A stretch of DNA of 64,000 bases from Eonycteris spelaea (taxonomy: Eukaryota > Chordata > Mammalia > Chiroptera > Pteropodidae), in assembly GCA_003508835.1 (NCBI GenBank), contig PUFA01000144.1:4340001-4404000 (forward strand), in the 5' to 3' direction. The notes under the pieces were generated by a model that made no database searches, was not told the DNA's origin, and saw only the letters and a list, made by a program, of their open reading frames with translations. Below are positions 38,835 through 51,312 of the stretch, piece after piece (the stretch's first letter is position 1; every line of letters begins with the position of its first letter). A program made the position numbers and the translations under genes.

Positions 38835-40860
38835 TATTAATTTTATTTCACCTTTTATCCTTCATCTCAGACTTTCCTTCTGCAATAACTTTCCTTTTCC
38901 CTGAATTCCCTTAGTGAGGGTCAGCTAGTAGAAATTTTCATTTTTGATTTGCTTGAATATGTCTTTATGTCACTCATTTTTTTTCCTCTCATTATTGAAA
39001 GACCATTTTTTCTAGAAATATAAATCTGGGTTGTAAGTTATTTTCTCATTACTTTGAAGATATATCCCACTATCTTCTGGCATCCATCTTTGAGAATCAC
39101 TTGTCTAATTGTCATCGGTTTGTAATAATCTGGGTTTTCTTTCCTCTGGCTACTTTTAAGATTTATTTTCCTTAGGTGTTCTGCACTTATATTGTCTGTG
39201 TGTGAATTTCTGTATTTTTATGTTGTTGGAATTTGACGAACTTCCCTAATCCAATATTAGTGTTATTCATCAATTTTGAAAAATTCTTAGCCAGTAGATC
39301 TTCAAACATAGCCTTTCCCCATCACCTCTAGTCTCTACATCTAGATCCTGATTAGGTATACTTCTCATGCACAACCCTCCATATCTCTTAACCTTTTGAT
39401 AACTTTTACATCTTCACCTCTTCCTGTGCTACATTTATTCAGCTATTTGGATCTTCCAGTTCATGAGTTCTCTCTTCTTCTATTTTTAATCTGCTAATTT
39501 CTTATAAATTAAGTTCCTATTTTCAGTGATTACAGTTTATATTTCTCTTTGGTACTTTTCCACCTGGCTGGGTTCCTTTTGTTTATAATGAGGTATAATT
39601 TACATACTATAACATGTTTAAAAATTAAGTGTATATGATGATGAATTTTTGCATTTATATAAATCCATGTAAACACCACTCATATTAAGATACAGAACAT
39701 TTCTAGGACCCTAGAACATTCGACTTTGCCACTTTCTACTCAATAACCCCTCAGTGGTAACCATTATTCAGACTTCTATCAACAGATTAATTTTGCCTCT
39801 TTTACAGTACCATATAAATGGACTCTTACAGCATATACTCTTTTGTGTTTGCCTTTTTTTACTCAACAATGTATCTGAGATCTATCCATATTGTTCTATG
39901 TATTCATTGTTCATTTTTTATTGCATTCCATTGTATGAATCTTATAACTTATTTTTTTCATCCCACTGTTGATGAGCATGTAGATTGTTTCACAGTTTTG
40001 GTGATTATAAATAAAGGTTTTTGTGGACATATGCATTAATTTCTCTTATGTATATACCCAGGAGGAGAATGGCTGAGTGGGTATATGTTTAATTTTATTT
40101 AAAACTGTCAAATAGGTTTCCAAACTTGTATCATTTTCACTCTCACGCGAGGTTTTTAAGTTTTTATTAATATTCTTTTTTATTTTAAAAACAAATTAAA
40201 CGTAATTATTTTATATTCTAAATCTGATTGTCCTAATAAATATTGTTCCTGCAGGTCTGATTCTGCAGTTTGTGGTTTCTGCTAACTCTCATGGTAGTTT
40301 GTTTCCCTGTGTACTTTGTGATTTTTGATTGTAAGTTTATCTTCCTTGGAACTTTGGAGGAATTATTTGAAGTTTAGCTTTCAAGTATATTTCCTGAAAG
40401 AAGAGGAATAAATATACTCGTTTGCTTCTGCCAGCGGATACAAATTTTCAGCTTGGAATCTTTTAAGGCTCCCTGAAATTTCTGGCCCCAAACCCCGATA
40501 AAGTGGGGTTGTGGTTAGGAACTTTCAAAAAAACATGTTTTCTTTTTCTTTTTCCTTCCATACAGAGCCAAAGCTAAGCCAGACACATGTATCCACCATC
40601 TTCCTTTGTGGAAGTGGGATTTTCACATATTTACTCAGTAAAGATGTCACCTTTCAGGGATCTTTGATCTGAATTTCTATCCCAAGCTTTCCCTGCCCCT
40701 CTTACTCATGGCCCTTTAAAGCCCTCTGGGCCATCAGTGATTTGGGATTTGTCCCAACACAAACTCCAGCTTCAGAACTCATGTCCTTGTTTTAATTCAA
40801 GCTTTCTATCATTTCTGGGCAATTGAGAATTTTTTCTTACTTTTCTGCCACTCAGCCATC
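38835..40860 (-). mobile_element. L1M-type LINE with a nested L1
   Basis: L1M-like blocks occur on both sides ('agtagatcttcaaacatagc' at about 39293; 'gttcctgcaggtctgattct' at about 40247). They are separated by an L1 3' end at 39580-40145. The order suggests that the inner L1 inserted into the older L1M. Confidence 0.55.
39580..40145 (-). mobile_element. L1 LINE 3' end, nested
   Basis: 'tgaggtataatttacatact' and 'gagaatggctgagtgggtat' mark the reverse complement of an L1 3' end lying inside the L1M element. Confidence 0.75.
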
Positions 40861-40971
40861 ATTCAAAAAGGTGTTTTTAAGATTGAAAAAAGACTGAGAA
40901 TTAAAGTCGAGTGATAAACATGTGGATATTTATTACACCATTCTCTCTACAAAATATGTTGGAAATTTCAC

Positions 40972-40974
<3 letters not shown>

Positions 40975-41000
<26 letters not shown>
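40975..41000. repeat. (AAT)n microsatellite
   Basis: About eight ATA/AAT units in tandem. Confidence 0.9.
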
Positions 41001-41005
<5 letters not shown>

Positions 41006-42180
41006 CTTTGTTTCTTAAAACAATTCCCCATAGAGATTCCTAGTGATATTTAGGGGCAAAACATCATGATGCTGTAATTTATTTGAAAATACTTCAGAGA
41101 AAAAGGGATGAGGCAAAATGAAAATGTTAATTGTATAATCTAGGTGACAGGGTATATGTGTGTTCGTTATACTATTTTGTCTACTTTGTGTATGTTTGGA
41201 AAGTTTTATAATTATAAAGTCAAAATGTAATAAAAAGAATTTTTAGGTGTTCTGTACTGGGAAGGCTCTCTGGATATCTAGTCTACCATATTGTTAGAAA
41301 GTAATGTGACATCATATTCAATGATCTCATTTACAAAGAAAGAATCCACAAATGACCCTGGCCAAATTGTCAAACAACTGAAGGAGATTAAAAAATGTCT
41401 GTACTGAGTGATGTAAAGCTATTCAGATCCAGATATGAAAAAACAAATTTGTGTGAGTGGGCACTTGGAGAGGCAAGCAGGTGAGCAGGTTGGCAGAACA
41501 TCAAGTCAGGTAGGGATGGGCCTGCTGAAGTGTTTTGACACTGAGCTATACTAAAGGGATTAGTTTTTTACTGCATGACCCAGGATCCATGTAAGAGCAG
41601 GATCTAGCTTCTTCCTCTCATAGGTCCAGCCTCTCTAGTTTTAGGGGAGTTGGTCTCCCACTTCCAGCCAAAATCTCACCTGTTCTCTAAGTGCCCCTTC
41701 TGCTGCCTCACAGGATGCCTGCAAGTTATTATGTCTACTCTAGAACTCCCAGGGGTGGCCTTTCCTTGAATCTCACTGGGACAATCCACCACTACTACAT
41801 AATCTTCTACTACATAATCTTCTGACATTAGTACATTTCCCAAAGCCTGACAATTCCTTCTGGACTTTCCAAAGTGGGCATTCAGCGGAATAAATAGTTT
41901 AAGGTGAGCTTTGACCATTCTGGTCAAGAACCTTCTACTGGTGTCAGGTGCAGAGGTCTTTCTGTCCTTCATTTTCCAGTTCTATGTTCTCCCTTTGGAT
42001 AAGAACACATCCGCACTCCAAGAAAAAGACCTAATTTTCAGGACTAGAGAAGCCTAGATCCATGTTGAGAAGAAACGTTTCCCTGAAGTAATAGTAACCT
42101 GCAAAGATAACATCTATTGTAGAGAAGACATTTATATTGTTATGCAGGACAATGAACCCCGAGATCTCTAATTGCTCCAC
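41000..42180. other. Stretch without a recognised gene
   Basis: Mixed sequence. A 15-base unit ctactacataatctt is repeated exactly twice in tandem at 41792-41821, inside a 98-codon minus frame (41676-41972) that shows no recognisable domain. Confidence 0.4.
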
Positions 42181-43045
42181 TTAAGTAAGAATTCAGTCTT
42201 TGGCTAAGTGGATAAGAAAACAGGACCTTTACACATACTGTCTACAAGAGACTCACTTAAGATGGAAAGACACACATGGATTGAGAGTGAAGAGACGGAG
42301 GAAGATATTTCATGAAAATAGAAACAAAAAAAAAACTAGTGTAGCAATACTTTTACCAGACAAAATAGACTTTAAAACAAAGGCTATAACAAGAGACAAA
42401 GAAGGACCCAGTAATCCACTTCTAGGTATTTACCCGAAGAAATCCAAAGCACTACTTTGAAGGGACATATGAATCCATTGTCCATTGCAGCATTATTTAC
42501 AGTAGTCAAGATATGGAGACAACCTGTGTGTCCATGAGTGGATGAATGGATAAAGAAGAGGTGGTACATATATATTACAGATATTACTCAGCCACAAAAA
42601 AAAAGAATAAAATCTGGCCACTTGCAACAAAATGGATGGACCTAAAGGGTATTGTGCTGAGTGGAGTAAATCAAATACTATATGATTTCACTTATATAGA
42701 TAATCTGAAGAACAAAATAAGCAAATAAACAGAAACAAACTCATAGGTACAGAGAACATTTGTTGGTTACCAGATGGGAGGGGTGCTGGGTGGTGAAAAA
42801 GGAGAATTTATTATTTATATTAATAAATATAAATTGGTAATTACAAAATAGTCATGGGGATGTAAAGTATATCATAGGGAATACAGTCAATAATATTGTA
42901 ATAACTATGTATGGTGTCAGATGGGCACTACATTTATCAGGGTGATCACTTTGTAATTATGTAAATGTCTAATCACCATGTTGTACACCTGAAACTAATA
43001 ATAATATTGCATGCCAACTGTAACTGAAAATAAGAAATTATTTTT
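42180..43045 (+). mobile_element. Internally deleted L1 LINE
   Basis: 42200-42405 reads as the endonuclease-to-RT part of ORF2 (YCLQETHLRWKD and DKIDFKTKAITRDKEG). At about 42410 it jumps directly to the C-terminal NPLLGIYPKKS stretch and then to the 3' UTR. The element ends with 'gttgtacacctgaaactaat' and an A-rich tail near 43045. Most of the RT and following region is missing. Confidence 0.85.
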
Positions 43046-43415
43046 AAAAAAGAACTGTTTTCAGTTTATCGTTGCAAAAACAAGGCATTCTTTGAAGTGG
43101 TCTTCCCAGAAGAAAGGGATATTTGCTCCAAGTTCACACATTTTACACTGTAGAGATACACTGGAAATTTTTAATTTGTAGTCCTCCCCGCCCAAGAGTT
43201 TAGCCAATTTCTATGGAGGGTCCAAGTTCAAAATGTCTGGGTTTCCTTTCCCATCAGTTAGAGGCTTTACAGGAGAAATCTTCCAAGATGACACTTCTCT
43301 TTTCATGGCAAACTTCACATATCATGGACTATCTCTTCTTTATGTTCTATTGTGATGCAAATTTACATTTTTACAATGTCTCAGAACATAGTCTTAGATT
43401 ATGTTTCTCACATTA
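43045..43415. other. Stretch without recognised features
   Basis: Mixed sequence between the L1 tail and an L2 fragment. No gene is recognised. Confidence 0.4.
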
Positions 43416-43830
43416 ATATGTTCAGTCGACAAATCTTTAATGAGCATCTATTATATGCCAGGCAACTGTGCTAGGTAGTAGAAATACAGCAGTGAACAAA
43501 ATAAATAAAGTTCTTGAAGTTAGCTTTCTGTATAGTTGATTTCATGTACTTCTGACAATTTTCTTCCTCTTATAAGTTGGACTGACACATGATCTGGAGT
43601 AATGTTTTTGAGCCAGGCTTGGAGGGGAATATGTAGGGTATGACAGAGAGGCATGAAGGGGCACAAAGAGCAGAGTCCCGGGATGAATGCCCTGGGTGGT
43701 GGCAGTATTGCCACCATGCAGGCTTTCCATAAGTGAGCAGAGGACCTGAGGTTAGGAATGCAGGGACTTGCTCATGAAAGGCCTCAAATGCCAAGCTAAG
43801 GTGTTCACACTTTAATGGAAATAGCGACAC
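43416..43830 (-). mobile_element. L2 LINE fragment
   Basis: 'gagcatctattatatgccag' and 'aatacagcagtgaacaaaat' match the reverse complement of an L2 3' part. The rest to 43830 is weaker. Confidence 0.6.
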
Positions 43831-44040
43831 TGACAGTTAATACTTATTGAGTGCTTACTATGTGCTAAGAGCTATACAAGAATTATCTCATTTTAATTCT
43901 CTCAACAGCTCCCCAGGCACTATTATCAGCTCCAGATTACAGATGAAACACCGAGTCATGGAGAGATTAAGAAACTGCACAATTGTGTGAAAACATTTTA
44001 AAAGGGTAGAGCTGTGTTACAGAAATCTGGCTGCCATGTG
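43830..44040 (-). mobile_element. MIR SINE
   Basis: A well-preserved reverse MIR: 'ttattgagtgcttactatgt', 'tctcattttaattctctcaa' and 'ttacagatgaaacaccgagt' in order. Confidence 0.85.
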
Positions 44041-44463
44041 TAAGACAGATTGTATCGAAAAGAGACCATGAATGGTGATCATAAGAGAATCACTTGGGAA
44101 AGGTAACAAGAGCCTGATGTGGGCCAGTAGCAAGAGGAACAGAAAAGAATGGGTGCAAAGACTGACTAGATATGCAAGGTGGTGACTGAGAGAAATTTAT
44201 CACAGCTGCCTATTAGCTGCTGAGCCTGGTCTCCTGGAGAAGAAGGTGAGCCCATTATCAGAAGAGACTGAGCCCAGGAGAAGATGCTGAGCTCAGTTTA
44301 AGGGTATAGTGAGTGACTGTGGAGCCTATAGGACCTTTGTGAAGGCATCTTACAAGTACTTGAAAATTAGTGACTTGATCTTGGGGAAAAATACAGAGTT
44401 GCTATTACAAACCTCTACCCTTACAGGACTGCATCAAAGTATTGCCTGAAGCTGTGGGAATAA

Positions 44464-44492
44464 ACAATGGTAGGTAGGTAGGTAGTAGGTAG

Positions 44493-44530
<38 letters not shown>

Positions 44531-44550
44531 CAGATAGACAGATAGATAGA
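44464..44550. repeat. (GGTA)n/(GATA)n microsatellite
   Basis: GTAG units change into a GATA run of about 15 units with a few CAGA interruptions. Confidence 0.95.
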
Positions 44551-44879
44551 ACAATAAGGATGCCTAGTGGATGCCCACAGTTAAGAGAAGAAGAGCGGGG
44601 GCGCCATGAAGGAGCAATTCCCAGAGACAGCAAATCCAGGCAAGTATCTTGTTAAGAAAATAAAGGGGAGAATTTCAAAAAGGGAGTATAATGTAGTCAT
44701 GCTTAAGAGCCCACAGATAATTATGACTAAAAAAGATGGGAATTAGGAAATAAGGAGTTCTGATGAACATTTCAGAAGATGAAAAGGAAACTTTAAACCC
44801 TATTCATGAAAGAATAAAATGGGAACAACATTTTTAGAGGCCAAACTGGTGATATCAAAGAAATTAAAAACATTGCAGA

Positions 44880-45190
44880 TCCAGAAATTATACTGCTAGA
44901 AATTTATATAGACAAGTAATACTCAATATGTGCTAAGATACAGCTATGGTATTATTAGTCAAATTTTTGTTTAAAAATAGTGAAAATTTGTAAACAGCAT
45001 ACATTTCCAACAATAGAGAATATTAAATGATATACAAAGATGTTTGTGCTTGGTTATAAAGATAAAGAAGTAGGCTGCAAAACTGAGTACAGTATAAATC
45101 TCCCCCCCCTTCCTTTTAAAGAGAGACACATATAGAGAGAAAGAACTGGAAGGATATACTGCAAGAATTTCATGATGATTGTTTCTGGCT
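44880..45190 (+). mobile_element. LINE 3' fragment (L1ME/HAL1-like)
   Basis: 'tccaacaatagagaatatta' near 45007, then 'aactggaaggatatactgca' near 45145 follow the 3' order of old L1ME-type repeats. Confidence 0.55.
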
Positions 45191-45269
45191 GGTAGAATTT
45201 AATAATTATAAAATCTCAGTTTTCCCTTCTCCCACACTCAATTACCCTCTCTCATTCCTTTGCATTACC

Positions 45270-45590
45270 TGTATTTTCTATAACAACTCTGTCCAATGGA
45301 AATATAAGGCACGTATGGAATGTTAAATATTCTAGTAGCCACATTTAAAAATGAAAAACAGATAAAACAATCTTAATAATACATTTAACCCCAAAATATC
45401 TCAAATATTATCATTATAACATGTAACCAACACAGACAATATTAACAATATTTTACATTTCTTTTTAACAATCAGCCTTCCACATCTGGTGTGCATTTAA
45501 CATTTCTAGAATATCTCAGTTTCGGCCATCCACATTTCAAGCACCCAGTAACCACATGGCTTCCGCACTGAACAGCATAGTTCTATAAAA
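45270..45590. mobile_element. hAT-like nonautonomous DNA transposon
   Basis: The left end 'aactctgtccaatggaaat' and the right end 'cactgaacagcatagttct' are imperfect inverted copies of each other. The interior has the typical AT-rich filler and 'tagtagccacattt' plus 'tccacatttcaagc' words of this family. Confidence 0.55.
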
Positions 45591-45740
45591 TAATAGCTAA
45601 CATTTATCAAGTACTTAATATGCACTTGACAATGCTCTAAGCCCATTGGGTGGAGATTATAATTCATTCAGTCTCACAATAACTCCACAAAGTTGCTGTG
45701 TTTATTACTGTCTCCCTACAAGCCATTTTCCTAACATGAC
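45590..45740 (-). mobile_element. MIR SINE
   Basis: 'tagctaacatttatcaagta' and 'acaataactccacaaagttg' are in the reverse-complement order of a MIR. Confidence 0.7.
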
Positions 45741-46309
45741 AAGGTGGAAGCCAGGTTGCAAAGGCTTTGACTCAATGAGGGTGTTGGAGAGAGACAAGTT
45801 AACAGAATGAGGAAAATATGAGGACAGAAGACTTTTTCTAGGGCAGGGAAAAATGATGAACGTAGGCCGAAGAGGAAAGATGGAGATGGAAAGTGAAAGG
45901 CTGGGGATGTTACTGCACCAAGCTCTCCACCAAAGGGCGGGCTCTGTTGGATAAACATTGCCCAGGCTGTGCTGGAGGCCATGATATACGTCACAGCTTC
46001 CCAGCTAGTGGGGTGGGATAGGGGGCATTGTAGCCTTGTGAGGGAGACAGACAGAGACACAGATAATTCTATCCTGCAGGTGAATGTTATGACAGAGTGG
46101 TGAGGGGTAGTGGTGGAAGGGGCTTCCCGGGAAGAGCTGAACTGGGTTGTGAAGAATGAATTTAGCCAGCAAAGAAGCAAAAGGGGAGGGGATTAGGCTT
46201 GAGAAGTACTTGACTGCAAGCCCAGGTGACTGGTTAGTTGTGGAGGATAAGAGAGAGTGAAGATTTGAGGATGGTCTCCAAGTTTCCCTGCATAGGCAAA
46301 AGTCAAAGA

Positions 46310-46500
46310 CAATAACACTTACCCAGAGCCTCTCTGGAGTCAGGCATGGGTCCTGTGCACCACATACTGATCTCATTTAACTCTCACAGAGCTTCCATAT
46401 TGTGCTTGCCATTTCACAGGTGTGTAAGCTAGGCAAAATTATTGGCCTCAGGGCTCACCATCAGGAAGTAGAAGAGTCAGGATTTGAGCCTACAGTGTTT
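46310..46500 (-). mobile_element. MIR SINE fragment
   Basis: 'gatctcatttaactctcaca', 'tttcacaggtgtgtaagc' and 'gaagagtcaggatttgagcc' follow the reversed MIR order. Confidence 0.65.
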
Positions 46501-48050
46501 CAGAGATGGAGGAAGAGATGAGAAAAGTTGATGAGGGGCCAGAGCCAGGATAGGTGATCCAGACAGGCAAAGGGTGAGCAGGTGTGGACTGGAAGGTAAG
46601 CAGCCCACAGCTCTGTGGGACAATAGGTTACTCCAGCAGAAGGAAGGCATGACTAGACTCTGGTCACTGGCAGAGCTCAGTAACCTGGGAAGGAAGACAG
46701 GAAAAGTGGAGAGGAAGGGTTGAGGAGCAGAGATGGGGGAGGAAGCAGAAGATTTTGGTTAAGTGTCTGTCTGCTGGTGAAGGAGAAAGGCATTTGTGTA
46801 CACACTCAGTTGTGTGTGTAGCGGGGAGGGTGGTAGAGGGAAAGGTTAGAGTTTGGCAGAGACCTGGCAGGGGAGATGGCACAGGAAGAATTGGGGCTGG
46901 GTGAGGGTCATTGATTTTGGATCGGAACACAGTGGCAGGCTTAGAGACCTCCTGAGGGTGACAAGTTCTTTTTTAAATCTACTGCAGGAAAAGCAACAAC
47001 AGATGAAGAGACCTTAAGAAAAGCAGAGATAGAGGAAATCAGGTAGGGTATGAATATCTGCAAAGGGAGGGAAAGGAAAGAGAGAAATAGAAAACAAGAG
47101 AAAGGGAGAGTAAAGGTAAAACTCCCACCATTCAGCACACCTCAGCACCCAGCCCTAACCCTGTGAACAGCCCAGCTTGTGAGTGTTGGCTGGCCTTGGG
47201 GTGGGGCGGGGAAGTGGAGGAGGAAAGGAGATAGGAGTGTGGGGGGGGGAGAATAGGGGGGTCGAATGGTGGTGGAACCTGAGCAAGACCACAGAGCTGT
47301 CCCAGCTCAAGCCAGACCATGACCAGATTGAAGTCACTAGTCCCATGCAGTCTGTTTCTTCACCTGTAAAATGGGGTTAGTGATGGGCAACTGGATGCCC
47401 AAGTATTTGGAAAGCACCACAATGAAGGTGTTGTTTTGAAGATCTACCTAATTAAATACGACCATGTATATCCAGAGCCATATGAATGAATGAAAGTAGA
47501 TGTGGCCAATGTAGATGCAAGTCCAGGAAAGACCTGGTGTATTCCCAGCTCTTCTACCTGCCCAGTTTAGCGAGTTTGACATCAACGTCCAGCCTCGGGG
47601 TGGGGTGGAGGTGAGGGCCTGCGGCTGGACAGATAGGATTCCGCTCCCTCTAAGGGCTCAAGGCCCTGGGGCCGGGTTCAACTTCTTCGCAGCCCCCAGC
47701 CCTTGGTCTGTCTCCTGAGCATAGGCCTAGGCAATGCTTATCCAACTGAACCCCCGTCCCCTGCGGGGACCTTGCCGCCCTGTCATTTTCCTTACAGAAC
47801 AAAACTCTCCTCATCTGTGCCTCTGCCCAGCTCCACGCCCTCGCCTTAGTGATATGGCCTGGGTAGGTCCTCGTCCCCACTCAGTGGAACTTCCCCTTTT
47901 CTAGGACTGAGGATGGGGCAAAGGAAATGAGGGAAGAAATAGAAGAAAAGTCGGGGTAGGGGAGCAGGGAGACAGGAAATGGGGAAAATAGAAAGCCTGA
48001 GACCGAAACTTGAGAGAGGGAGAGACCAGTACAGAGAGCCAGAACGATCC
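46500..48050. other. Unique DNA upstream of the EMX1 CpG island
   Basis: Purine-rich stretches (46985-47115 and 47930-48030) and a G-rich patch (47200-47260) are present. A small MIR-like fragment lies at 47340-47390. No exon is recognised; the frames on both strands are unsupported. Confidence 0.4.
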
Positions 48051-49968
48051 GGAGTGGCCAGCAAAAGAGACACAGGCGCTTGCCACGGATTCCTTAACGA
48101 TTCCCGCCGCAGGCGTTACTGGGCACTTCCGCGGTGCTTGGCCCGGGGCTTTACAGCACGCGAAGGGCTGCTGGGTGCGGTGGCCTCACCTCCCCCCCTC
48201 GCCACTCCCTCCCCACCTAGCCCAAGGGGGCTGGAATGGCAACGGCGCGCGGGGGCTTTTCGAAGCAGTGGAGTGGAAAATAGACTTTAACCCGCTTTGT
48301 GGCGACTAGGGCGCCCGGAGCGCTCTCCCGGACTAGGGGCTCTGGGCGCTCAGGCGGGCCAGTCCCAAGACCCGGCCTGGAGTCCTTACCGACTCACGCA
48401 GCACGCGGACCCTCTGGCCTTGCAGAGGCCCAGCACCTATCTGCGCACCCGAGCTGCGGGATCGGCCGCTCTGACTGACCCCGGCAGCGGCGTGGAAGAG
48501 GAACACGCCGCGGTCCCTATCTTGCACTGCGCAGGCAGGGTCCGGGTCCCAGCCTCCCCACCACTGTCCAGCGCCCTGCTAGGCCTCGACACGGTGTTTG
48601 CCTGCGGCCTTGAAGGCCCGGGTGAAAAAGTTTACGGAGTACTGGTTCTCCTTGCCAACCGCCCTCTCATCCCTCGGGAAATTATTGCACGACATAGAAA
48701 TTGTCCAGAAAAGAGTCGTCCGCTGCTCCGCGGTCGCGGGTGGAAGGTGAAGGTCAGGGAGGACAAGCGGCCGCTGCGTTCCTAGAACGGCTGATGTGTC
48801 TTCTTGGGGAAAGCGTCGACTGCTCAGCTAGCTCCAATTTAAGACAGCGTCCACTAGTCCCTGGCCTGGCCCGGGCCGCCTGCACCTGAGCCGCAGAACC
48901 ACAGAAGGCGAGGAAAGCAGATCGCCCTGCGCTGAGACCCGCCGTCCGGTGCGAGCCGACAAACAGTGGCTGTGGTTGGGCCAAGATGGTGCTTCCGAGC
49001 CCCGCGACCTGCGGTTTGAGTACTGCGGGGCGACTGCCTCGGCGGCTTCTCGCACTGTCCCAGGCCTGGGCCCTTGTAAAAAGAATTGAGCATCCCCTTT
49101 CTGGAGCAGTCCCTCATGACACCCAGAAAAGGCGAAACTTCATGAACAAGGCCGCGCGGACCAGGAGACAGATGGTGGGTGAGCGGCAGAGTTCCGGAGG
49201 CCAGGGGTGGGGGACTGATTCTTGGGAGAACCTGTTTGTTGAACCCTAAACACCCACCCTCCACTCGTTCAAATTGTCTGAGAACTGAAATGACATCCCG
49301 GGACGAAGTGGAGAGGGTTCAACTGAGTTACACACGGGGAAGTGAGGTTGGAGTTTCTCCCAAGCCTCCGGGCCCTCGGATACCTTTCCGACTCCCGCGT
49401 GGGTTGAGATGGTTGCGGAAGCCGCCAGACTCAGCTAAAGGGCGGAGACGCGAGGAGAAGCCAGTGGCGAGGGAGGCGGGAGAGGAGGCCTAGATCGCCC
49501 TGCAAAGGCTCCAGTCCGGTTTTTGCCTCCGACTGCTGGCTCCTTCCCCACCCGCCGCCCCCCCGCCCCGCCCCGCCGCCCCCCACCTTGGGCAGGTGAG
49601 CAGCGGCCAATGGGCGAGCGCAGGGCAGGTGCCCGCTAACTTGCGTCTTGCAGAGCAGCGGCAGCGGCCCGGCTGGGCAGTGCTGGGAGGATCGGGGGCG
49701 GGGGTCGGTCCTGGCTGGCCTCGGGAGGGAGGGGCTGGGCTCAGCCCCAGGCTGTAGAGGCAGCTCGCAGCATCGCACGGAGCCCGCGCCAGTGCCCGCG
49801 CCAGGAGCTGCCCGCTCGGCCGCAGAGGCCGGCGCGCCTAGGAGCGCGCCGTGGCCCGACTTCTCGTTCGCTGGCTCACACGCCCCTCGCCCCTCCGCGC
49901 CTGGCTCGCCCGCAGGGGCTGAGCGCGGGTGGGCGGGCGGGGGAGGTGAGGGGTGCTGGTGTGTGTGC

Positions 49969-50486
49969 ATGTGCCTGGCTGGGTGCACATCCCGCACGGC
50001 GGCGGCGCCAGGACGCGAAGCGCTCCCCAGAACCCGGCGTGCCTGTCTCGGCTCTGGCGCCCGCGACCATGTTCCAGCCCACAGCCAAGCGCGGCTTTAC
50101 CATCGAGTCCTTGGTGGCCAAGGACGGCGGCACGGGCGGGGGCACTGGCGGAGGGGGCGCGGGCTCCCATCCCCTGGCGGCGGCCGCCTCGGAGGAGCCG
50201 CTCCGGCCCACGGCGCTAAATTACCCTCACCCCGGCGCGGCAGAGGCGGCCTTCGTGAGCGGTTTCCCCGCTGCCGCCGCGGGTGCGGGCCGCTCGCTCT
50301 ACGGCGGGCCCGAGCTCGTGTTCCCCGAGGCCATGAACCACCCCGCACTGACCGTGCACCCGGCGCACCAGCTGGGCGCCTCCCCTCTGCAGCCCCCGCA
50401 CTCCTTCTTCAGCGCCCAGCACCGGGACCCCCTGCACTTCTACCCCTGGGTCCTGCGGAACCGCTTCTTCGGCCACCGCTTCCAGG
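49969..50486 (+). promoter_or_regulatory. EMX1: Upstream ATG reading frame overlapping EMX1 start
   Basis: An ATG at 49969 opens a frame beginning MCLAGCTSRTAAAPGREALP. It resembles my recollection of the N-terminus of the human 290-residue EMX1 form. Here it lies 100 bases before the main ATG, so it is +1 out of frame and runs over the whole of exon 1 as an overlapping upstream frame. After splicing it would stop at the TGA in the first bases of exon 2 (56296-56298). Its context is weak (T at -3). Confidence 0.6.
50069..50486 (+). CDS. EMX1: EMX1 coding exon 1
   Basis: 418 nt, 139 codons plus one base. It ends ...FFGHRFQ followed by the first G of the Ala codon. The donor is g|gtgagtg at 50487. 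There is no ATG in the same frame upstream. Confidence 0.94.
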
Positions 50487-51268
50487 GTGAGTGCCCACGC
50501 TGTGCCAGCTTAGGCAGCCAGCAGGCGCCCGCGCTGCAGTGGCGTGGAGGAGGCTCGGGGGCGCGCGGGGCTGTTCGGAAGTTGTTGCGAAAAGGTTGCG
50601 GGTCCACAAAGGTCAGTTCCCAAGCTGGGAAGAGCCGTGCTGGATCCATTGTGCTTCTATCGCGTTAGGTTCCCTCCCAGAGCGCCATGCTGAGACCTCC
50701 AGGCTTTCCCAGGAATGATACGGGTCCGGACTCCAAGCCCGGGCGCATCCTTGGAGCTTCTCCTGGTCCTCCCGCTGGCCTACCTTAATCCCTCTCGGCT
50801 AAGCCAGTCCGGCTGCGCCCGCCGCCCTCCCTCTACCCCGGCTGGGCCTGGATCAACTTCGCTCGCAGGTCCACCACCAACTCCCAAGATCTGCCCTCGC
50901 TGATGCGTCCCGCAGGGGAAAGTCCACTCGCGTGTCTTGGTCTGTGTGAAGAAGGGGCAGCGGGCAGGGCAAACTGAAGAGTTAATGTTCAGTGAGTGAA
51001 GGTTCCGCTGTCTTGGGATGTTTCTCAACAACCTCCGGCCGACTTCTCCAAGTCACACGCGCCTTTCGACCCGGTGAGAAAGGTTTGCAGTAGCAAACCA
51101 GCTCCTCCGCCGTTCGCGAACTCTGGGAGACCACCTGCCGCTGGGACGGATGCCATCCTCCAGGCAGGGCGGGGGCAAAAATCTTTTAAGGTCTTAGGCA
51201 GTATGAACCCCCACCTCTGCACTGGGCAATAGGTTTGCTAATGAAGATCTCCCACTGGCCTTACACAA

Positions 51269-51312
<44 letters not shown>

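Larger units (their letters stand above)
48050..50680 (+). promoter_or_regulatory. EMX1: EMX1 CpG island and promoter region
   Basis: GC-rich and CpG-dense sequence over about 2.6 kb, ending just after exon 1. A C-rich run at 49545-49587 is a potential G-quadruplex on the minus strand. There is no TATA box. This is typical of developmental homeobox genes. The transcription start cannot be fixed; the main start codon is at 50069. Confidence 0.7.

Noticed and set aside
44464..44550. Possible CRISPR-like or satellite array
   Set aside because: It is a simple GATA microsatellite with no spacers.
48297..48785. 162-codon + strand frame in the CpG island
   Set aside because: No domain or conserved look; CpG islands are rich in such open frames.
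49431..49997. 188-codon minus-strand frame in the EMX1 CpG island
   Set aside because: Low-complexity Pro/Gly/Ala/Arg composition; it is the antisense of promoter and 5' UTR sequence.
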